DNA of 64,000 nucleotides, taken from positions 3,534,001 through 3,598,000 of the forward strand of contig NZ_CP011132.1 of the NCBI RefSeq assembly GCF_000981805.1. Direction: 5' to 3'. How positions within the stretch are numbered: the stretch's first letter is position 1; each line of letters starts with the position of its first letter. Positions 51,041-60,829 of this stretch are shown here, piece by piece. This DNA comes from Citrobacter amalonaticus Y19. Lineage in GTDB: Bacteria > Pseudomonadota > Gammaproteobacteria > Enterobacterales > Enterobacteriaceae. The position numbers and the translations under genes were made by a program. Below the pieces are notes generated by a model. It had not been told where the DNA came from. It saw nothing but the letters and a program-made list of their open reading frames with translations, and searched no databases.

Positions 51041-52237
51041 TTACAGAATGCCTGAACGAATGAGCTGCTCAATTTTTTCATCTGAATAGTTCAGACGTTC
51101 TTTAAGCACTTCGTAATTGTGTTGACCGAGCGTGGGCGCAGGCATTCTGATGGTTGCCTTGTTATGCGTGAATTTAACCTGATTGCCGGTCATGGTAATT
51201 TTCCCGGCGACGGGGTGCTCAATATCGACAAACATTTCGCGGGCACCGGCAATATGCGGATCCTGCGTCACGCGGTCGATGGTATTGATCGGTGCAGAAG
51301 GGATCCCGGCATCCAACAGCAACGTCACGATGGTGTCGATATCTAAATCGCGGGTCCAGCATTCGATTATTTCTTTCAGTTCGGCGTGGTGGGCGACACG
51401 GTCGAGGTTGGATTTAAATTTCTCATCCTCCAGTGCGCTGATTTGCAAGACGTGTTTCAGCAGACCGTATAATTTGTCGTTACCGCAGGCAATAATGACG
51501 TAGCCATCACGCGCCTGGAAAGAGTCATACGGATAAATCGCTTCATAGCGGTTACCAATACGCGTCGGAATACGTCCGGTATTAAGGTAAATAATGTTGA
51601 TAATTTCCAGTGACGACACCATCGAGTCAACCAGCGCAATATCCACTTTTTCACCGACGCCGGTTTTCAGGCGATTAACGTAAGCGGCAAGTACGCCGAT
51701 GGCGCAGCTCATTCCGCCAACCACATCGGCAATGGCTGTCCCGGTGCGGGTGGGCGGCGTATCAGGCCAACCGGTGGTGCTCATCAGTCCACTCATGGCC
51801 TGGCCGATAATGTCGTAGCCCGCGCGTTTCGAATACGGTCCGGTATGACCAAAGCCGGAAACCGCGCCGTAAATAATTGCCGGATTCACCTTGCGTAAAT
51901 CCTCATAGCCGAGTCCCAGCTTTTCCATCACGCCCGGACGATAATTTTCCAGCACCACATCGCTGTCGCGGACTAAATCGAGGAATATCTGCCGACCTTC
52001 TTCCGATTTAAGATTCAGCGTCATCCCGCGCTTATTGCGGTTTAAATTCATGAAATAGGCACTTTCGCCATTAATCTGCGGCGCGTTGGCCCGTGAATCA
52101 TCCCCTTTTCCCGGTAATTCGATTTTAATGACATCTGCGCCGAAATCCGCCAGCATCATCCCGCAATAGGGGCCAGCCAGTACCCGGGTTAAATCCAGAA
52201 CGCGAACCCCGCTTAATACACCAGACTGTTTACTCAT
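51041..52237 (-). CDS. Family III CoA-transferase (CaiB/BaiF)
   Basis: A 398-residue CoA-transferase. The opening GVRVLDLTRVLAGPYCGMMLADFGADVIKIE and the later GYDIIGQAMSGLM are signatures; Asp142 in the latter is the expected catalytic residue that forms the acyl-aspartyl intermediate. It would move CoA from a donor such as succinyl-CoA onto the imported acid. I chose the ATG at 52237, six bases after AGGGA, not the GTG at 52249. It is first in the leftward operon, 60 bases downstream of a sigma-54-like promoter. Confidence 0.88.
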   Translation of the reverse strand: MSKQSGVLSGVRVLDLTRVLAGPYCGMMLADFGADVIKIELPGKGDDSRANAPQINGESAYFMNLNRNKRGMTLNLKSEEGRQIFLDLVRDSDVVLENYRPGVMEKLGLGYEDLRKVNPAIIYGAVSGFGHTGPYSKRAGYDIIGQAMSGLMSTTGWPDTPPTRTGTAIADVVGGMSCAIGVLAAYVNRLKTGVGEKVDIALVDSMVSSLEIINIIYLNTGRIPTRIGNRYEAIYPYDSFQARDGYVIIACGNDKLYGLLKHVLQISALEDEKFKSNLDRVAHHAELKEIIECWTRDLDIDTIVTLLLDAGIPSAPINTIDRVTQDPHIAGAREMFVDIEHPVAGKITMTGNQVKFTHNKATIRMPAPTLGQHNYEVLKERLNYSDEKIEQLIRSGIL

Positions 52238-52296
52238 TCTTTCCCTCACTTTTTATTGGACAGTGCAACAAGGCTTCTCGCCTGTAGCCTGTGCAA

Positions 52297-52313
52297 TCCA
52301 ATATGCGTGCCAG
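52297..52313 (-). promoter_or_regulatory. Candidate sigma-54 promoter of the CoA-transferase operon
   Basis: On the minus strand CTGGCACGCATATTGGA matches the YTGGCACGRNNNTTGCW consensus at all but two defined positions; the -12 GC reads GG. The GG-to-GG spacing is the required 10 bases. It lies 60 bases upstream of the CoA-transferase ATG, opposite a sigma-54-dependent activator gene, which supports the call. Confidence 0.6.
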
Positions 52314-52438
52314 AAATGAATGAAACAGAAACTAACATCATAACCAGATGATATTAATGATCTTATTAAACGTTGTTATTTATCTGATAGAGGAAGAAAC
52401 GCCTTTCAATTTTGAAATCTATAACAGTTGTGATATTG

Positions 52439-52457
52439 ATTTGTGATAGCCACAAAT
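52439..52457. promoter_or_regulatory. Inverted repeat just upstream of the PrpR-like gene
   Basis: ATTTGTG-N5-CACAAAT is a perfect 7-bp inverted repeat ending 15 bases before the activator ATG and about 130 bases upstream of the sigma-54-like promoter. A TTGTGATA half-site is repeated 13 bases to its left. The position suits an activator binding site that also represses its own gene. Confidence 0.55.
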
Positions 52458-52472
52458 TTTATATGGTGATTT

Positions 52473-54398
52473 ATGTCACATAAAACATTACCCAATCTGG
52501 CCCTGATTACCCCCTATCCGGCACTGGCCGCCGTGGTGACTGAACAATGCGCCGGTATTTTTAATTGCCATGTCTTTCACGGCAGTCTGGAAAAAGCGGC
52601 GGGGATCGCCCGCAATCTCGATCCTGATTTTTATGACATCATTATCAGTCGTGGCGGTACGGCGGACTATATCGATCGCGTGACTAAAATTCCCGTGGTG
52701 CGTATTCTCACCTCCGCGCTGGATTTACTTAAATCACTCACGCCACTGAAAAAACATCCGCATAAAATCGCCTTTTTTAATTATCAGAACTATTTATCGG
52801 ACGTAAATCTGGTGGCGACGGCGCTGGAAGTGGAGATTGAAGAATTTATCTTTCTATCGCACGCCGATATGGTCGATAAACTCAAAAAATGCCGCGCGAG
52901 AAATTTCCAGACCGTCGCGGGAGGATTACCGGTCTCAGACACGGCGGAGCACTATGCGATGCAGGGGATCCTGATCGAAAATGGTCTGGAATCGGTGAAT
53001 AGCGCCCTGCGCGAAGCGATGGCTATCGTTGAAACGACCCACCGCAAGCAGCAGGATATGGCACGACTGGAGATTATCCTCTCCTCGATTACGGAAGGGA
53101 TCATCGTCACCAATGAAAATAACGAGATTCAGATCTTCAATAAATCCGCAGAAAACATATTTGGCCTGATGGCCACGCAGGTAATTGGTAAACCGGTGGA
53201 TACCGTCATCAAAAATACGCGGATTAATCAGGTACTGCTGACAAAATCTGCCGAAATTCGGGAGATTATGGATCTGGACAACACCTCGATCATTACCAGT
53301 CGGGTGCCGATATTTCGTGGCACGCAGTGTATCGGGGTAGTGTGTTCGTTTACCGATACGCCGCAAATTCAAAAAGTGGAACGAATTATTCGCGGCAAGC
53401 TGATGAAAAAAGGCTTCACCGCCCGTTACCGGTTTGAGCATATTCTCACGCAAAATAAACACATGGAGTCGGTGATTCATCTGGCAAAAATTTATGCCAA
53501 TACCCACTCCCCGGTGATGATTTATGGAGAATCCGGCACCGGCAAAGAGTTATTCGCGCAAAGTATTCATAACCAGAGTAAACGCCACCGGGGCCCTTTT
53601 GTCGCCATTAACTGCGCCGCCATCCCGGAAACCCTGCTGGAAAGCGAACTGTTTGGTTATGAAGGCGGCTCCTTTACCGGTGCACGGCGCGAAGGAAAAG
53701 AAGGTCTGATCGAACTGGCGCACCAGGGAACCTTATTTCTCGATGAAATTGGCGAACTGCCGCTGCCCATTCAGAGCCGTTTATTACGCGTCTTACAGGA
53801 ATACGAAATCATGCGCGTGGGGGGAAAGGACATTATCCCTGTCGATGTGCGGATTATTGGCGCTACCAACCGCTCGCTGGAGAAAATGGCGGAAGAAGGC
53901 TCGTTTCGCGGCGACCTCTATTACCGTCTGAATGTCTTACCGCTAATGGTGCCTCCGCTGCGGGAACGAGAGGGCGACGTCCGTTTTCTGGCTGATCACT
54001 TCCTCGAAAAATCGGGCTGTGGGCATAAGCTGGCGCAATTCATCGCCCTGTTTTCCACCTACAACTGGCCGGGAAACGTGCGTGAACTGAATTTTATTAT
54101 TGAACGACTGGCGCTGTTATCCGCCGGATTCCCCGACGCTTCGCTGTTTGAAATATTAAATCTGACCGGCTTTAACGCGCTTAAATCCTTCAACTCGTCA
54201 TCGGCGACCGGGACGATCGTCGCGGATCTGAGTAAGGGACAACTGAAAGCCGTAATTAAAGATCTTGAGCGACAGATTATTGCGTTCTACATGGATCTTT
54301 TTGAACAGGATCAGGAGAAAGTCGCCACCCATCTGGGGATCAGCAAAATGAGTTTATGGCGCAAGTATAATCAGAACGTTCTCGATGCGGGGGAGTAA
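52473..54398 (+). CDS. PrpR-like sigma-54-dependent transcription activator
   Basis: A 641-residue activator with three parts: an N-terminal PrpR_N sensory domain (about 15-190, DPDFYDIIISRGGTADYIDR), a PAS domain (about 205-300, EGIIVTNENNEIQIFNKSAENIFG), and an AAA+ domain with Walker A GESGTGKELFAQ and Walker B TLFLDEIGELP. The sigma-54 contact loop reads GSFTGA, with Ser for the usual Ala. A Fis-type HTH (EKVATHLGISKMSLWRKYNQ) ends the protein. It is a prpR paralogue; no prp genes are present. It diverges from the CoA-transferase operon. Confidence 0.92.
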   Translation: MSHKTLPNLALITPYPALAAVVTEQCAGIFNCHVFHGSLEKAAGIARNLDPDFYDIIISRGGTADYIDRVTKIPVVRILTSALDLLKSLTPLKKHPHKIAFFNYQNYLSDVNLVATALEVEIEEFIFLSHADMVDKLKKCRARNFQTVAGGLPVSDTAEHYAMQGILIENGLESVNSALREAMAIVETTHRKQQDMARLEIILSSITEGIIVTNENNEIQIFNKSAENIFGLMATQVIGKPVDTVIKNTRINQVLLTKSAEIREIMDLDNTSIITSRVPIFRGTQCIGVVCSFTDTPQIQKVERIIRGKLMKKGFTARYRFEHILTQNKHMESVIHLAKIYANTHSPVMIYGESGTGKELFAQSIHNQSKRHRGPFVAINCAAIPETLLESELFGYEGGSFTGARREGKEGLIELAHQGTLFLDEIGELPLPIQSRLLRVLQEYEIMRVGGKDIIPVDVRIIGATNRSLEKMAEEGSFRGDLYYRLNVLPLMVPPLREREGDVRFLADHFLEKSGCGHKLAQFIALFSTYNWPGNVRELNFIIERLALLSAGFPDASLFEILNLTGFNALKSFNSSSATGTIVADLSKGQLKAVIKDLERQIIAFYMDLFEQDQEKVATHLGISKMSLWRKYNQNVLDAGE

Positions 54399-54549
54399 TG
54401 ATATGTTCCAGGATAATTTCTGAAGCATCGGGCAACCCTGCACTTCTTCGGCCAAAAACGTGCATTACGCAAGCGTGTCCGGCATTGCTTTTCCCCAACG
54501 AAAATAGTACGGTCACACAAGAAAAATTCTCCGTGGACGATGAAAAATT

Positions 54550-55311
54550 ATGCCAATAATTCAGTCTGTTGAACGTGCTTTGCAGATCCTCGACCTGTTT
54601 AATGAACAGGCGACGGAACTCAAAATCACCGAGATAAGCAAACTGATGGGATTGAGCAAAAGTACCCTCCACTCGCTTCTCAAGACGCTTCAGCTGCATG
54701 GCTATATCGATCAGAATCCGGAAAACGGGAAATACCGCCTGGGAATGAAACTGGTCGAGCGTGGCCACTTTGTTGTTGGCACGATGGATATTCGCCAGAA
54801 GGCGAAAAGCTGGTTGACCCGCCTGTCGCAGGAAACGGGACAGACCACGCATCTGGGCATTCTCGATGGCAGCGAAGGCGTCTACATAGAGAAAATTGAA
54901 GGCAAGCAGGCTGCCATCGCCTATTCGCGCATTGGTCGCCGTTTGCCTGTTCACGCCACGGCCATCGGCAAGGTATTGCTCGCCTGGCTGGATGATGAAG
55001 AACTTGCCGCAGTGTTAGAGGGGTATCAGTTCAACGGCTTTACCCCCGCCACCATTACCGATCGCGCCTCGCTGCTTGCCGCGCTGAAAGAAACCCGTCA
55101 CAACCGGTATGCACTGGATAACGAAGAGAATGAGCCAGGCGTACGCTGCGTCGCGGTACCGGTCTGGAATCATGAATCGCGGGTTATCGCGGCTCTGAGC
55201 CTCTCAACCCTCACCTCTCGCGTTAGCGACAATGAGCTGGCAACCTGCCGTCAGAAACTGATGGATGCCGGGCTGGGGCTGTCGATAACGCTGGGCTACC
55301 GTCAACCCTAG
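54550..55311 (+). CDS. xynR: IclR-family regulator XynR (YagI)
   Basis: A 253-residue regulator near-identical to E. coli XynR (252 residues). An N-terminal winged helix (KITEISKLMGLSKSTLHSLLKTLQLHGYI) precedes an IclR ligand domain (GQTTHLGILDGSEGVYIEKIEG, RRLPVHATAIGKVLLAW, GVRCVAVPVWNH). In E. coli it is reported to repress the xylonate genes yagEF and to respond to xylonate. Here it faces yagH tail-to-tail, 12 bases apart, as in E. coli. Its own upstream region (54399-54549) shows no gene. Confidence 0.93.
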   Translation: MPIIQSVERALQILDLFNEQATELKITEISKLMGLSKSTLHSLLKTLQLHGYIDQNPENGKYRLGMKLVERGHFVVGTMDIRQKAKSWLTRLSQETGQTTHLGILDGSEGVYIEKIEGKQAAIAYSRIGRRLPVHATAIGKVLLAWLDDEELAAVLEGYQFNGFTPATITDRASLLAALKETRHNRYALDNEENEPGVRCVAVPVWNHESRVIAALSLSTLTSRVSDNELATCRQKLMDAGLGLSITLGYRQP

Positions 55312-55323
55312 ACCGGCGTTCCG

Positions 55324-56940
55324 CTAGGCTTTTGGTTGATAAGAGAACGTGTCGAAATCGGCGTAGCAGCCGTCGCCGCTGATATCCTCACAGTGCAAAC
55401 CGACAAATGCCCCGGTAAAGAAGCCTCTGCCGCCAATATAGTCATCCGAAAGTTTCCACGCCTCAAACGTTAACGGAATGGTCTGCCAGTGGTCACCATC
55501 GAATGAATAGCTATAGCGGTATTCCAGATTGTCCACATCCACGCGCAGCCAGACGTTTTCCGCATTCTCCGGCACCAGAATCGGATTATCGTAAAGATGC
55601 CAGTGCGCCACGTTGTGGTCGAGTTGAATAATCTTCAGCGTCCGCCCGCGCCCCTCTTCCCAGTCCATAAAACAGTATGTCCAGTTTTTACTGTTGTAAT
55701 AACAGGTTAGCCCCGCGCTTTGTTGGAAGTAGTGAGGGGAAAAAGCCATCTGCGTTTCAGCACGGAAACAGAAATGCTGCCAGCGGCGGGCGACCGTTGA
55801 CTGGGTAAAGGTGGAATTCAGTGAATCGTTGCCGTACAGACGTAAAAATCCGGGTCTGGCGGTAAGCGATCCAAGCTGGTCATCAAATGGGATACGCAGG
55901 GTCTGCAATTCCGGGTCGAGCCTTTCACTGTCAAAATCCGTCCGCCACGCCCCCGTTCCGGCGGCAGCCTGCTCCGCCATCCGCGGCCCCGGTACCGTCA
56001 GCGCCGCATGTTTGCCCCCTTCAACATAAGGCCAGCCGTCACGCCACTCGATACGCGCAATCCCAGTCTCACGACCGAGCGGACAGTATCCCCGCCCACC
56101 CGCCGCTAATCGCGGGATACCCGGAAGATGCAGCGGGCGGCTGGTCAGGTATGCCAGATACCATTCGCCGGTATGGATTTCCAGTAGTGAACCATGACCA
56201 CTCTTCTGTAACGGATTTTCCGGCAGATGCCAACTGGTCATCATCGTCACATCAGGATGCAGCTCGTAGGGCCCCTCAATATTTTTCGCCCGCAATACCA
56301 CTACGGCATGTTCGTAGCTGGTACCGCCTTCCGCTACCACCAGATAGTAGTAGCCCTCGCGACGATAAATATGCGCCCCTTCGGTATAACCCAACGGAGT
56401 ACCAGTAAAGAGCGTTGAACGGTGCGGCGAAAGGGTTTGTGTGTCAGCGAAAAACTCTTGCAGCACAATGGTGTTATGGGGATTACTGTGATGGCGTGGC
56501 CCCCACGGACGATAGATGTAATACTTTCTGCCATCCGCGTCATGGAAGAGTGAAGGGTCAAACCCGCCGTTACCCATTGGAACGGGAGCGCTCCACGGCC
56601 CTTCAACAGACGGCGCGGTGACCAGGAAGTTGCGGCCATTTTTCCATGGCGAATCAACGATTTTAACGTCGGTATATAGCAGCCAGAATTTGCCATCGGC
56701 ATAGCTCAGGCAAGGTGCCCAGATGCCGCCAGAGTCCGGGTTGCCTTTCATATCCAGTAGCGCCACGCTGTCGAGCGGCGTGCTGACCAGAGACCAGTTT
56801 TTCAGGTCGCGAGAATGATAAATACGCACGCCGGGAAACCATTCAAAGGTTGAGGTGGCGATATAGTAATCCTCCCCCACGCGGCACATAGACGGGTCCG
56901 GGTTGAAGCCGGTCAGGATCGGGTTTTCAATCTGATACAT
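55324..56940 (-). CDS. yagH: Glycoside hydrolase family 43 beta-xylosidase YagH
   Basis: A 538-residue cytosolic glycosidase. The general base is Asp15 in TGFNPDPSMCR; the second acidic residue lies in GGFDPSLFHD, and the catalytic acid Glu in LGYTEGAHIYRREGYYYL. A five-bladed propeller is followed by a C-terminal beta-sandwich typical of XynB-like GH43 enzymes (FSPHYFQQSAGLTCYYNSKNWTY). It hydrolyses xylo-oligosaccharides to xylose, or an aldonic-acid-tipped variant. It is co-transcribed after yagG (10-base gap). The size matches E. coli YagH. Confidence 0.93.
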   Translation of the reverse strand: MYQIENPILTGFNPDPSMCRVGEDYYIATSTFEWFPGVRIYHSRDLKNWSLVSTPLDSVALLDMKGNPDSGGIWAPCLSYADGKFWLLYTDVKIVDSPWKNGRNFLVTAPSVEGPWSAPVPMGNGGFDPSLFHDADGRKYYIYRPWGPRHHSNPHNTIVLQEFFADTQTLSPHRSTLFTGTPLGYTEGAHIYRREGYYYLVVAEGGTSYEHAVVVLRAKNIEGPYELHPDVTMMTSWHLPENPLQKSGHGSLLEIHTGEWYLAYLTSRPLHLPGIPRLAAGGRGYCPLGRETGIARIEWRDGWPYVEGGKHAALTVPGPRMAEQAAAGTGAWRTDFDSERLDPELQTLRIPFDDQLGSLTARPGFLRLYGNDSLNSTFTQSTVARRWQHFCFRAETQMAFSPHYFQQSAGLTCYYNSKNWTYCFMDWEEGRGRTLKIIQLDHNVAHWHLYDNPILVPENAENVWLRVDVDNLEYRYSYSFDGDHWQTIPLTFEAWKLSDDYIGGRGFFTGAFVGLHCEDISGDGCYADFDTFSYQPKA

Positions 56941-56950
56941 GGTTCTCTCC

Positions 56951-58330
56951 TCAGTTCACCGCTACAGCGGCATCGGCAGGATTTTTCTCAGGCTGCACGG
57001 CGCGCTGACGTTGCAGTTGCTGGCTGATCTCTTCCACACGCTTGCTGCTCAGTTTGTAGAACGAAAGCAGCGTAAACATACCGACGTAAAGCACGACCGG
57101 TACGATGCAGAAAAGGATTTTGATGGTCGTCAGGACGTTATCTGGCTGCACGGCGTTGCCTGCCGAGTAGCTGGAGAAGGCAAGGATCCAGCCCACCAGC
57201 GCGCCGCCAATGGCCAGACCGATTTTCAGGCTGAAGAGATAGGTCGAGAATACCAGGCCATCAAGGCGACGCCCGCTTCGGCTCTCTTCGTAATCCACCA
57301 CATCAGAGGCCATCAACCATTGCAGTGGGGTGGTGGTGTTAAAGACAAACAGGAACAAAATATTCAGCGCAAATATCAGCGCGATATTGTCCGATGGAAT
57401 AAAGAAAATACTCAGGCTGATCAGTGAGTAAATGCCGATAATCCACTTAAACGACGTGACGCGGTCAAAGCGACCGAGCAGACGAGACGAACAGAGGGAG
57501 CCAAACATGGTCGCCAGGCTGCCATAGAGCAGAAACTGCGTTGCCAGTTCAGGATGGTCCATTACGTATTTGACAAAATAGAGCGTTGCGCCACCGCGAA
57601 CGACGTTCGAACCGGTTGCCATCATTTTAAAGACGCACATAATTCGCCACTGGCTATTGCCCATCAGCAATTTAAGGTCTTTCTTAACAGAGGATTCAGG
57701 TTGAATCTCGAACGTATAACGTTCTTTGGTCGTAAAGAAGCACACAAACAGCAGTATTACGCCGCAAATACCTAGTACACACATCGCGCCAAAATAGCCG
57801 ACCTGTTCATCACCCTTGCCGATAATTTTCACCAACGGTAAAGCAATGCCGCTAATGGCTAATGAACCGGCAGCGGCAAGGAAAAAACGCCACGACTGTA
57901 AAGCATGACGCTCTTTTGGATCAGCGGTAATGGCGCCGGGCATCGCACAATAAGGGACATTAACGAAGGTATAAACCAGCGTCAGTAAAATATAGGTGAC
58001 AGAAGCATAAATAATTTTACCCTGAGCGGAGAAATCAGGCGTATAAAACGTCAATACACAGACGATGCCAAACGGGATCGCCCCCCACAACAGATAGGGA
58101 CGAAACTGGCCGTAGCGGGTACGCGTTCGGTCGACCATTAACCCCATTAATGGATCGGTTATCGCATCCAGCACGCGCGAAATCAGGAATAATGTGCCCA
58201 TCACGCCTGCCGACAGGCCAAAAACATCCGTATAGAAATAGGCCAGTAAAAACATCGTGGCCTGCCAGACAAAGCCACAGGCGGTGTCCCCTAGTCCATA
58301 ACCAATTTTATCTTTCATTGTTAACTGCAT
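56951..58330 (-). CDS. yagG: GPH-family sugar:cation symporter YagG
   Basis: A 459-residue, 12-helix transporter of the glycoside-pentoside-hexuronide family, near-identical to E. coli YagG. Hallmarks are KIGYGLGDTACGFVWQATMFLLAYFYTDVFG, SRVLDAITDPLMGLMVDRTRTRYGQFRPYLL and DVVDYEESRSGRRLDGLVFSTYLF. It should take up xylosides for YagH. The start MQLTMKDK corresponds to E. coli MELTMKDK. A 330-base upstream gap from yagF suggests its own promoter or a processed transcript. Confidence 0.94.
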   Translation of the reverse strand: MQLTMKDKIGYGLGDTACGFVWQATMFLLAYFYTDVFGLSAGVMGTLFLISRVLDAITDPLMGLMVDRTRTRYGQFRPYLLWGAIPFGIVCVLTFYTPDFSAQGKIIYASVTYILLTLVYTFVNVPYCAMPGAITADPKERHALQSWRFFLAAAGSLAISGIALPLVKIIGKGDEQVGYFGAMCVLGICGVILLFVCFFTTKERYTFEIQPESSVKKDLKLLMGNSQWRIMCVFKMMATGSNVVRGGATLYFVKYVMDHPELATQFLLYGSLATMFGSLCSSRLLGRFDRVTSFKWIIGIYSLISLSIFFIPSDNIALIFALNILFLFVFNTTTPLQWLMASDVVDYEESRSGRRLDGLVFSTYLFSLKIGLAIGGALVGWILAFSSYSAGNAVQPDNVLTTIKILFCIVPVVLYVGMFTLLSFYKLSSKRVEEISQQLQRQRAVQPEKNPADAAVAVN

Positions 58331-58660
58331 TTCTACCTCCAGATCATATGAGAGAAATACGTTCCGAATGACCGGGACCTACAAAATTAAATATCTGAAC
58401 GTGAACTTTGTGAGGAATACACCCTTTATCCGTGTGCTTATCAGATGATGCTTACGAGGAAGATTGTAGAGAGGGATTAGATGAAGCAACAATTGTCATA
58501 TTTGCTTTAGTGATTATGTATTTTAACTTCTGTGATAACGATTCACTTTCCCAGAAAATGAAAAAAAGTCATCCTCCCGTGCAGGATAATATATTTAAGA
58601 CTCATGTTATCAGTCGCCGAAAATAGTTCTTCGGCGACTCAATAAATTAATGTTAATTAT
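58331..58660. other. Gap between yagF and yagG with a 10-bp hairpin
   Basis: A 330-base AT-rich stretch with no supported gene. It holds AGTCGCCGAA-N8-TTCGGCGACT (58612-58639), a perfect 10-bp stem lying 22 bases past the yagF stop on the minus strand. There is no U-tract, so it may be a transcript stabiliser or a factor-dependent end. The part near yagG is a likely promoter region. Confidence 0.6.
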
Positions 58661-60628
58661 TCAAAGTCCAAGCGCTTTTTTTCCGGCGTTAATCACCTCA
58701 ATAATTTTATCAGTATCGTAGATGCACCCTTTCCAGGTGCCACCACTGACGGCCTGCAGCGCCGCCCACAGTCGCGTATCGTCAGGCAGATAGTCATGAG
58801 CCTTCAGGTCGGGATGTAACTCGCGCTCCGCCAGTACCGTCGCCCCCTCTTCCGGCGTCAGTCGCGCTTGCGCGCTGCCGATAAAGTTCACGCTGCCTTT
58901 CAATGACAAGCGATCGACTACGATTTCAATCACATCACCCGTGCGCAGTTTGCCGATCGGCCCTCCCGCCAGCGCTTCTGGCGCAACGTGTCCCAGGCAA
59001 GCACCGGTCGATACGCCGGAAAAACGGGCATCGGTAATGAGCGATACGCTTTTCCCCCAGGAGATATGCTTCAGCGCCGAGGTGAGCTGGTAAGTCTCCT
59101 CCATGCCGGTGCCGGATGGCCCGCCGCCGATGATCACCATGATATCGCCCTGCTGGATCTGGCCCTGTTTGATGGCTTTGATCGCCGCTTCTTCCGAGAC
59201 GAATACGCGTGCCTCGCCCGTATGGCGATACACACCGTCCTCATCCACCACTGACGGATCAATAGCCGTCGCTTTAATAACCGAACCTTCTGGCGCGATA
59301 TTGCCCACCGGGAAAGCCACCGTGGAGGTCATCCCTTTCGCCTTTGCCCCTTCCGGCGACAGGATCACATCATCCGGCTCCACGCCGTCCCGATCGCGCA
59401 GGCACTGGCGGAATTTCGCACGTCGTTCAGAGTGCTCCCACCAGACGAGGTTTTCACCGAGCGTCTGCCCGGTCACCGTCATCACATCTTCATGCAGTAG
59501 CCCCAGTCGACGCAGGTGCAGCATCACCTCCGGTACACCGCCCGCCAGGAATGCGCGCACCGTCGGGTGATAATCCGGCCCGTTGGGCAGCACGCTGACC
59601 AGGCGCGGCACCTTGCGGTTGATGGCGCTCCACTGCGCCACATCCGGCAGGCGACATCTGGCTGCATGGGCAATAGCCGGTATATGCAGCAGCAAATTCG
59701 TCGAGCCGCCAAAAGCCGCATGCACCACCATCGCATTCTCTATCGCTTTATCGGTGAGGATGTCACGGGCGGTAATCCCCTTCTCATCCAGCGCCATCAC
59801 GGCCCGTGCCGACTGACGCGCAATCTCCAGCCACACGTCCTGACCCGATGGTGCCAGCGCCGAGTGCGGAAGCGCCAGCCCTAACGCTTCTGCCACCACC
59901 TGTGAGGTCCCCGCGGTACCCAGGAACTGGCATCCGCCGCCGGGCGACGCGCAAGCGCGACAACCCAGTTCGGACGCCTCTTTCAAACTCAGCTCATTAT
60001 TGGCGTAACGCGCCCCGATGGTTTGTACCTTTCCGGCATCTTCACCGAAGGTAGGCGGTAATGTCGCCCCACCCGGCACGAGGATCACCGGCAGATCGTG
60101 CATTGACGCCAGCGCAATCATCGTCGCGGGCAACCCTTTATCGCAGGTTGCCACGCCAATGACCGCTCGCCGTGTCGGCAGTGAACGAATCAACCGGCGA
60201 AAGACAATCGCCGCGTCGTTACGATAAGGCAGCGAATCGAACATGCCGTGCGTGCCCTGCGAGCGACCATCACACGGGTCGCTGACAAACGCCGCGAACG
60301 GAATGCCACTCAGGCGGGTGATCTCTTTCGCCGCCGCCGACATTTGCAGGCCAATCTCCCAGTGCCCGGTGTGATAACCGAGTGCGATGGGACGACCGTC
60401 AGAGTGGCGAATCCCCCCCTGCGTGCCAATCAATAGCACTTCTCTGCCAGTAAGCTTGTTAGCATCCCAGCCCATTCCGGCGTTCTGCGTCATGCCGAAA
60501 AGATTGCCGCTGGGCGATTCCAGTAACATCTGCGGTGTTAGCGGCAGCGCCCCCTGGGGGCCGGCTGCGTGGGTTTTCACCGCATAGAACTGTTCATCCT
60601 GCGGCGTAAAAATGGTGTTGATAGACAT
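58661..60628 (-). CDS. yagF: D-xylonate dehydratase YagF (IlvD/Edd family)
   Basis: A 655-residue Fe-S dehydratase, exactly the length of E. coli YagF when started at the ATG at 60628 (GAGAG upstream); an in-frame codon at 60667 is less likely. The cluster cysteines are in [25 protein letters not shown] and [22 protein letters not shown]. It converts D-xylonate to 2-dehydro-3-deoxy-D-pentonate. The aldolase YagE, which acts next and lies upstream in E. coli, is not here. A 7-bp inverted repeat lies 43 bases upstream. Confidence 0.95.
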   Translation of the reverse strand: MSINTIFTPQDEQFYAVKTHAAGPQGALPLTPQMLLESPSGNLFGMTQNAGMGWDANKLTGREVLLIGTQGGIRHSDGRPIALGYHTGHWEIGLQMSAAAKEITRLSGIPFAAFVSDPCDGRSQGTHGMFDSLPYRNDAAIVFRRLIRSLPTRRAVIGVATCDKGLPATMIALASMHDLPVILVPGGATLPPTFGEDAGKVQTIGARYANNELSLKEASELGCRACASPGGGCQFLGTAGTSQVVAEALGLALPHSALAPSGQDVWLEIARQSARAVMALDEKGITARDILTDKAIENAMVVHAAFGGSTNLLLHIPAIAHAARCRLPDVAQWSAINRKVPRLVSVLPNGPDYHPTVRAFLAGGVPEVMLHLRRLGLLHEDVMTVTGQTLGENLVWWEHSERRAKFRQCLRDRDGVEPDDVILSPEGAKAKGMTSTVAFPVGNIAPEGSVIKATAIDPSVVDEDGVYRHTGEARVFVSEEAAIKAIKQGQIQQGDIMVIIGGGPSGTGMEETYQLTSALKHISWGKSVSLITDARFSGVSTGACLGHVAPEALAGGPIGKLRTGDVIEIVVDRLSLKGSVNFIGSAQARLTPEEGATVLAERELHPDLKAHDYLPDDTRLWAALQAVSGGTWKGCIYDTDKIIEVINAGKKALGL

Positions 60629-60670
60629 CTTCTCACTCTCCCGAGCAACGGGGTTCAGGCGCTCCATTGC

Positions 60671-60689
60671 TGTTCTACATTATAGAACA
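60671..60689. promoter_or_regulatory. Candidate XynR operator upstream of yagF
   Basis: TGTTCTA-N5-TAGAACA is a perfect 7-bp inverted repeat, 43-61 bases upstream of the yagF ATG, in the position of a repressor site. A partial third copy (CGTTCTTATTT) follows. Linking it to XynR is an inference from the gene cluster. Confidence 0.6.
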
Positions 60690-60829
60690 ACGTTCTTATT
60701 TATAAATTCACTGTAATGCAGGCCGTGCGTAGAGGTAAATCAGAGAGAGGAGCAGGCTGTGTATTTTTTAGCCTTGATCACAAAATGGTGAGCAACACGA
60801 TGTAACAACCAGGGGATCGCAACGAAACA

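Noticed and set aside
50112..52237. The CoA-transferase/lyase pair as an itaconate degradation operon
   Set aside because: The hydratase needed between itaconyl-CoA and citramalyl-CoA is absent, so itaconate as the direct substrate is not supported.
52473..54398. The activator as genuine PrpR of propionate catabolism
   Set aside because: No prpBCDE genes follow; the divergent operon encodes a CoA-transferase, an HMG-CoA lyase-family enzyme and a transporter.
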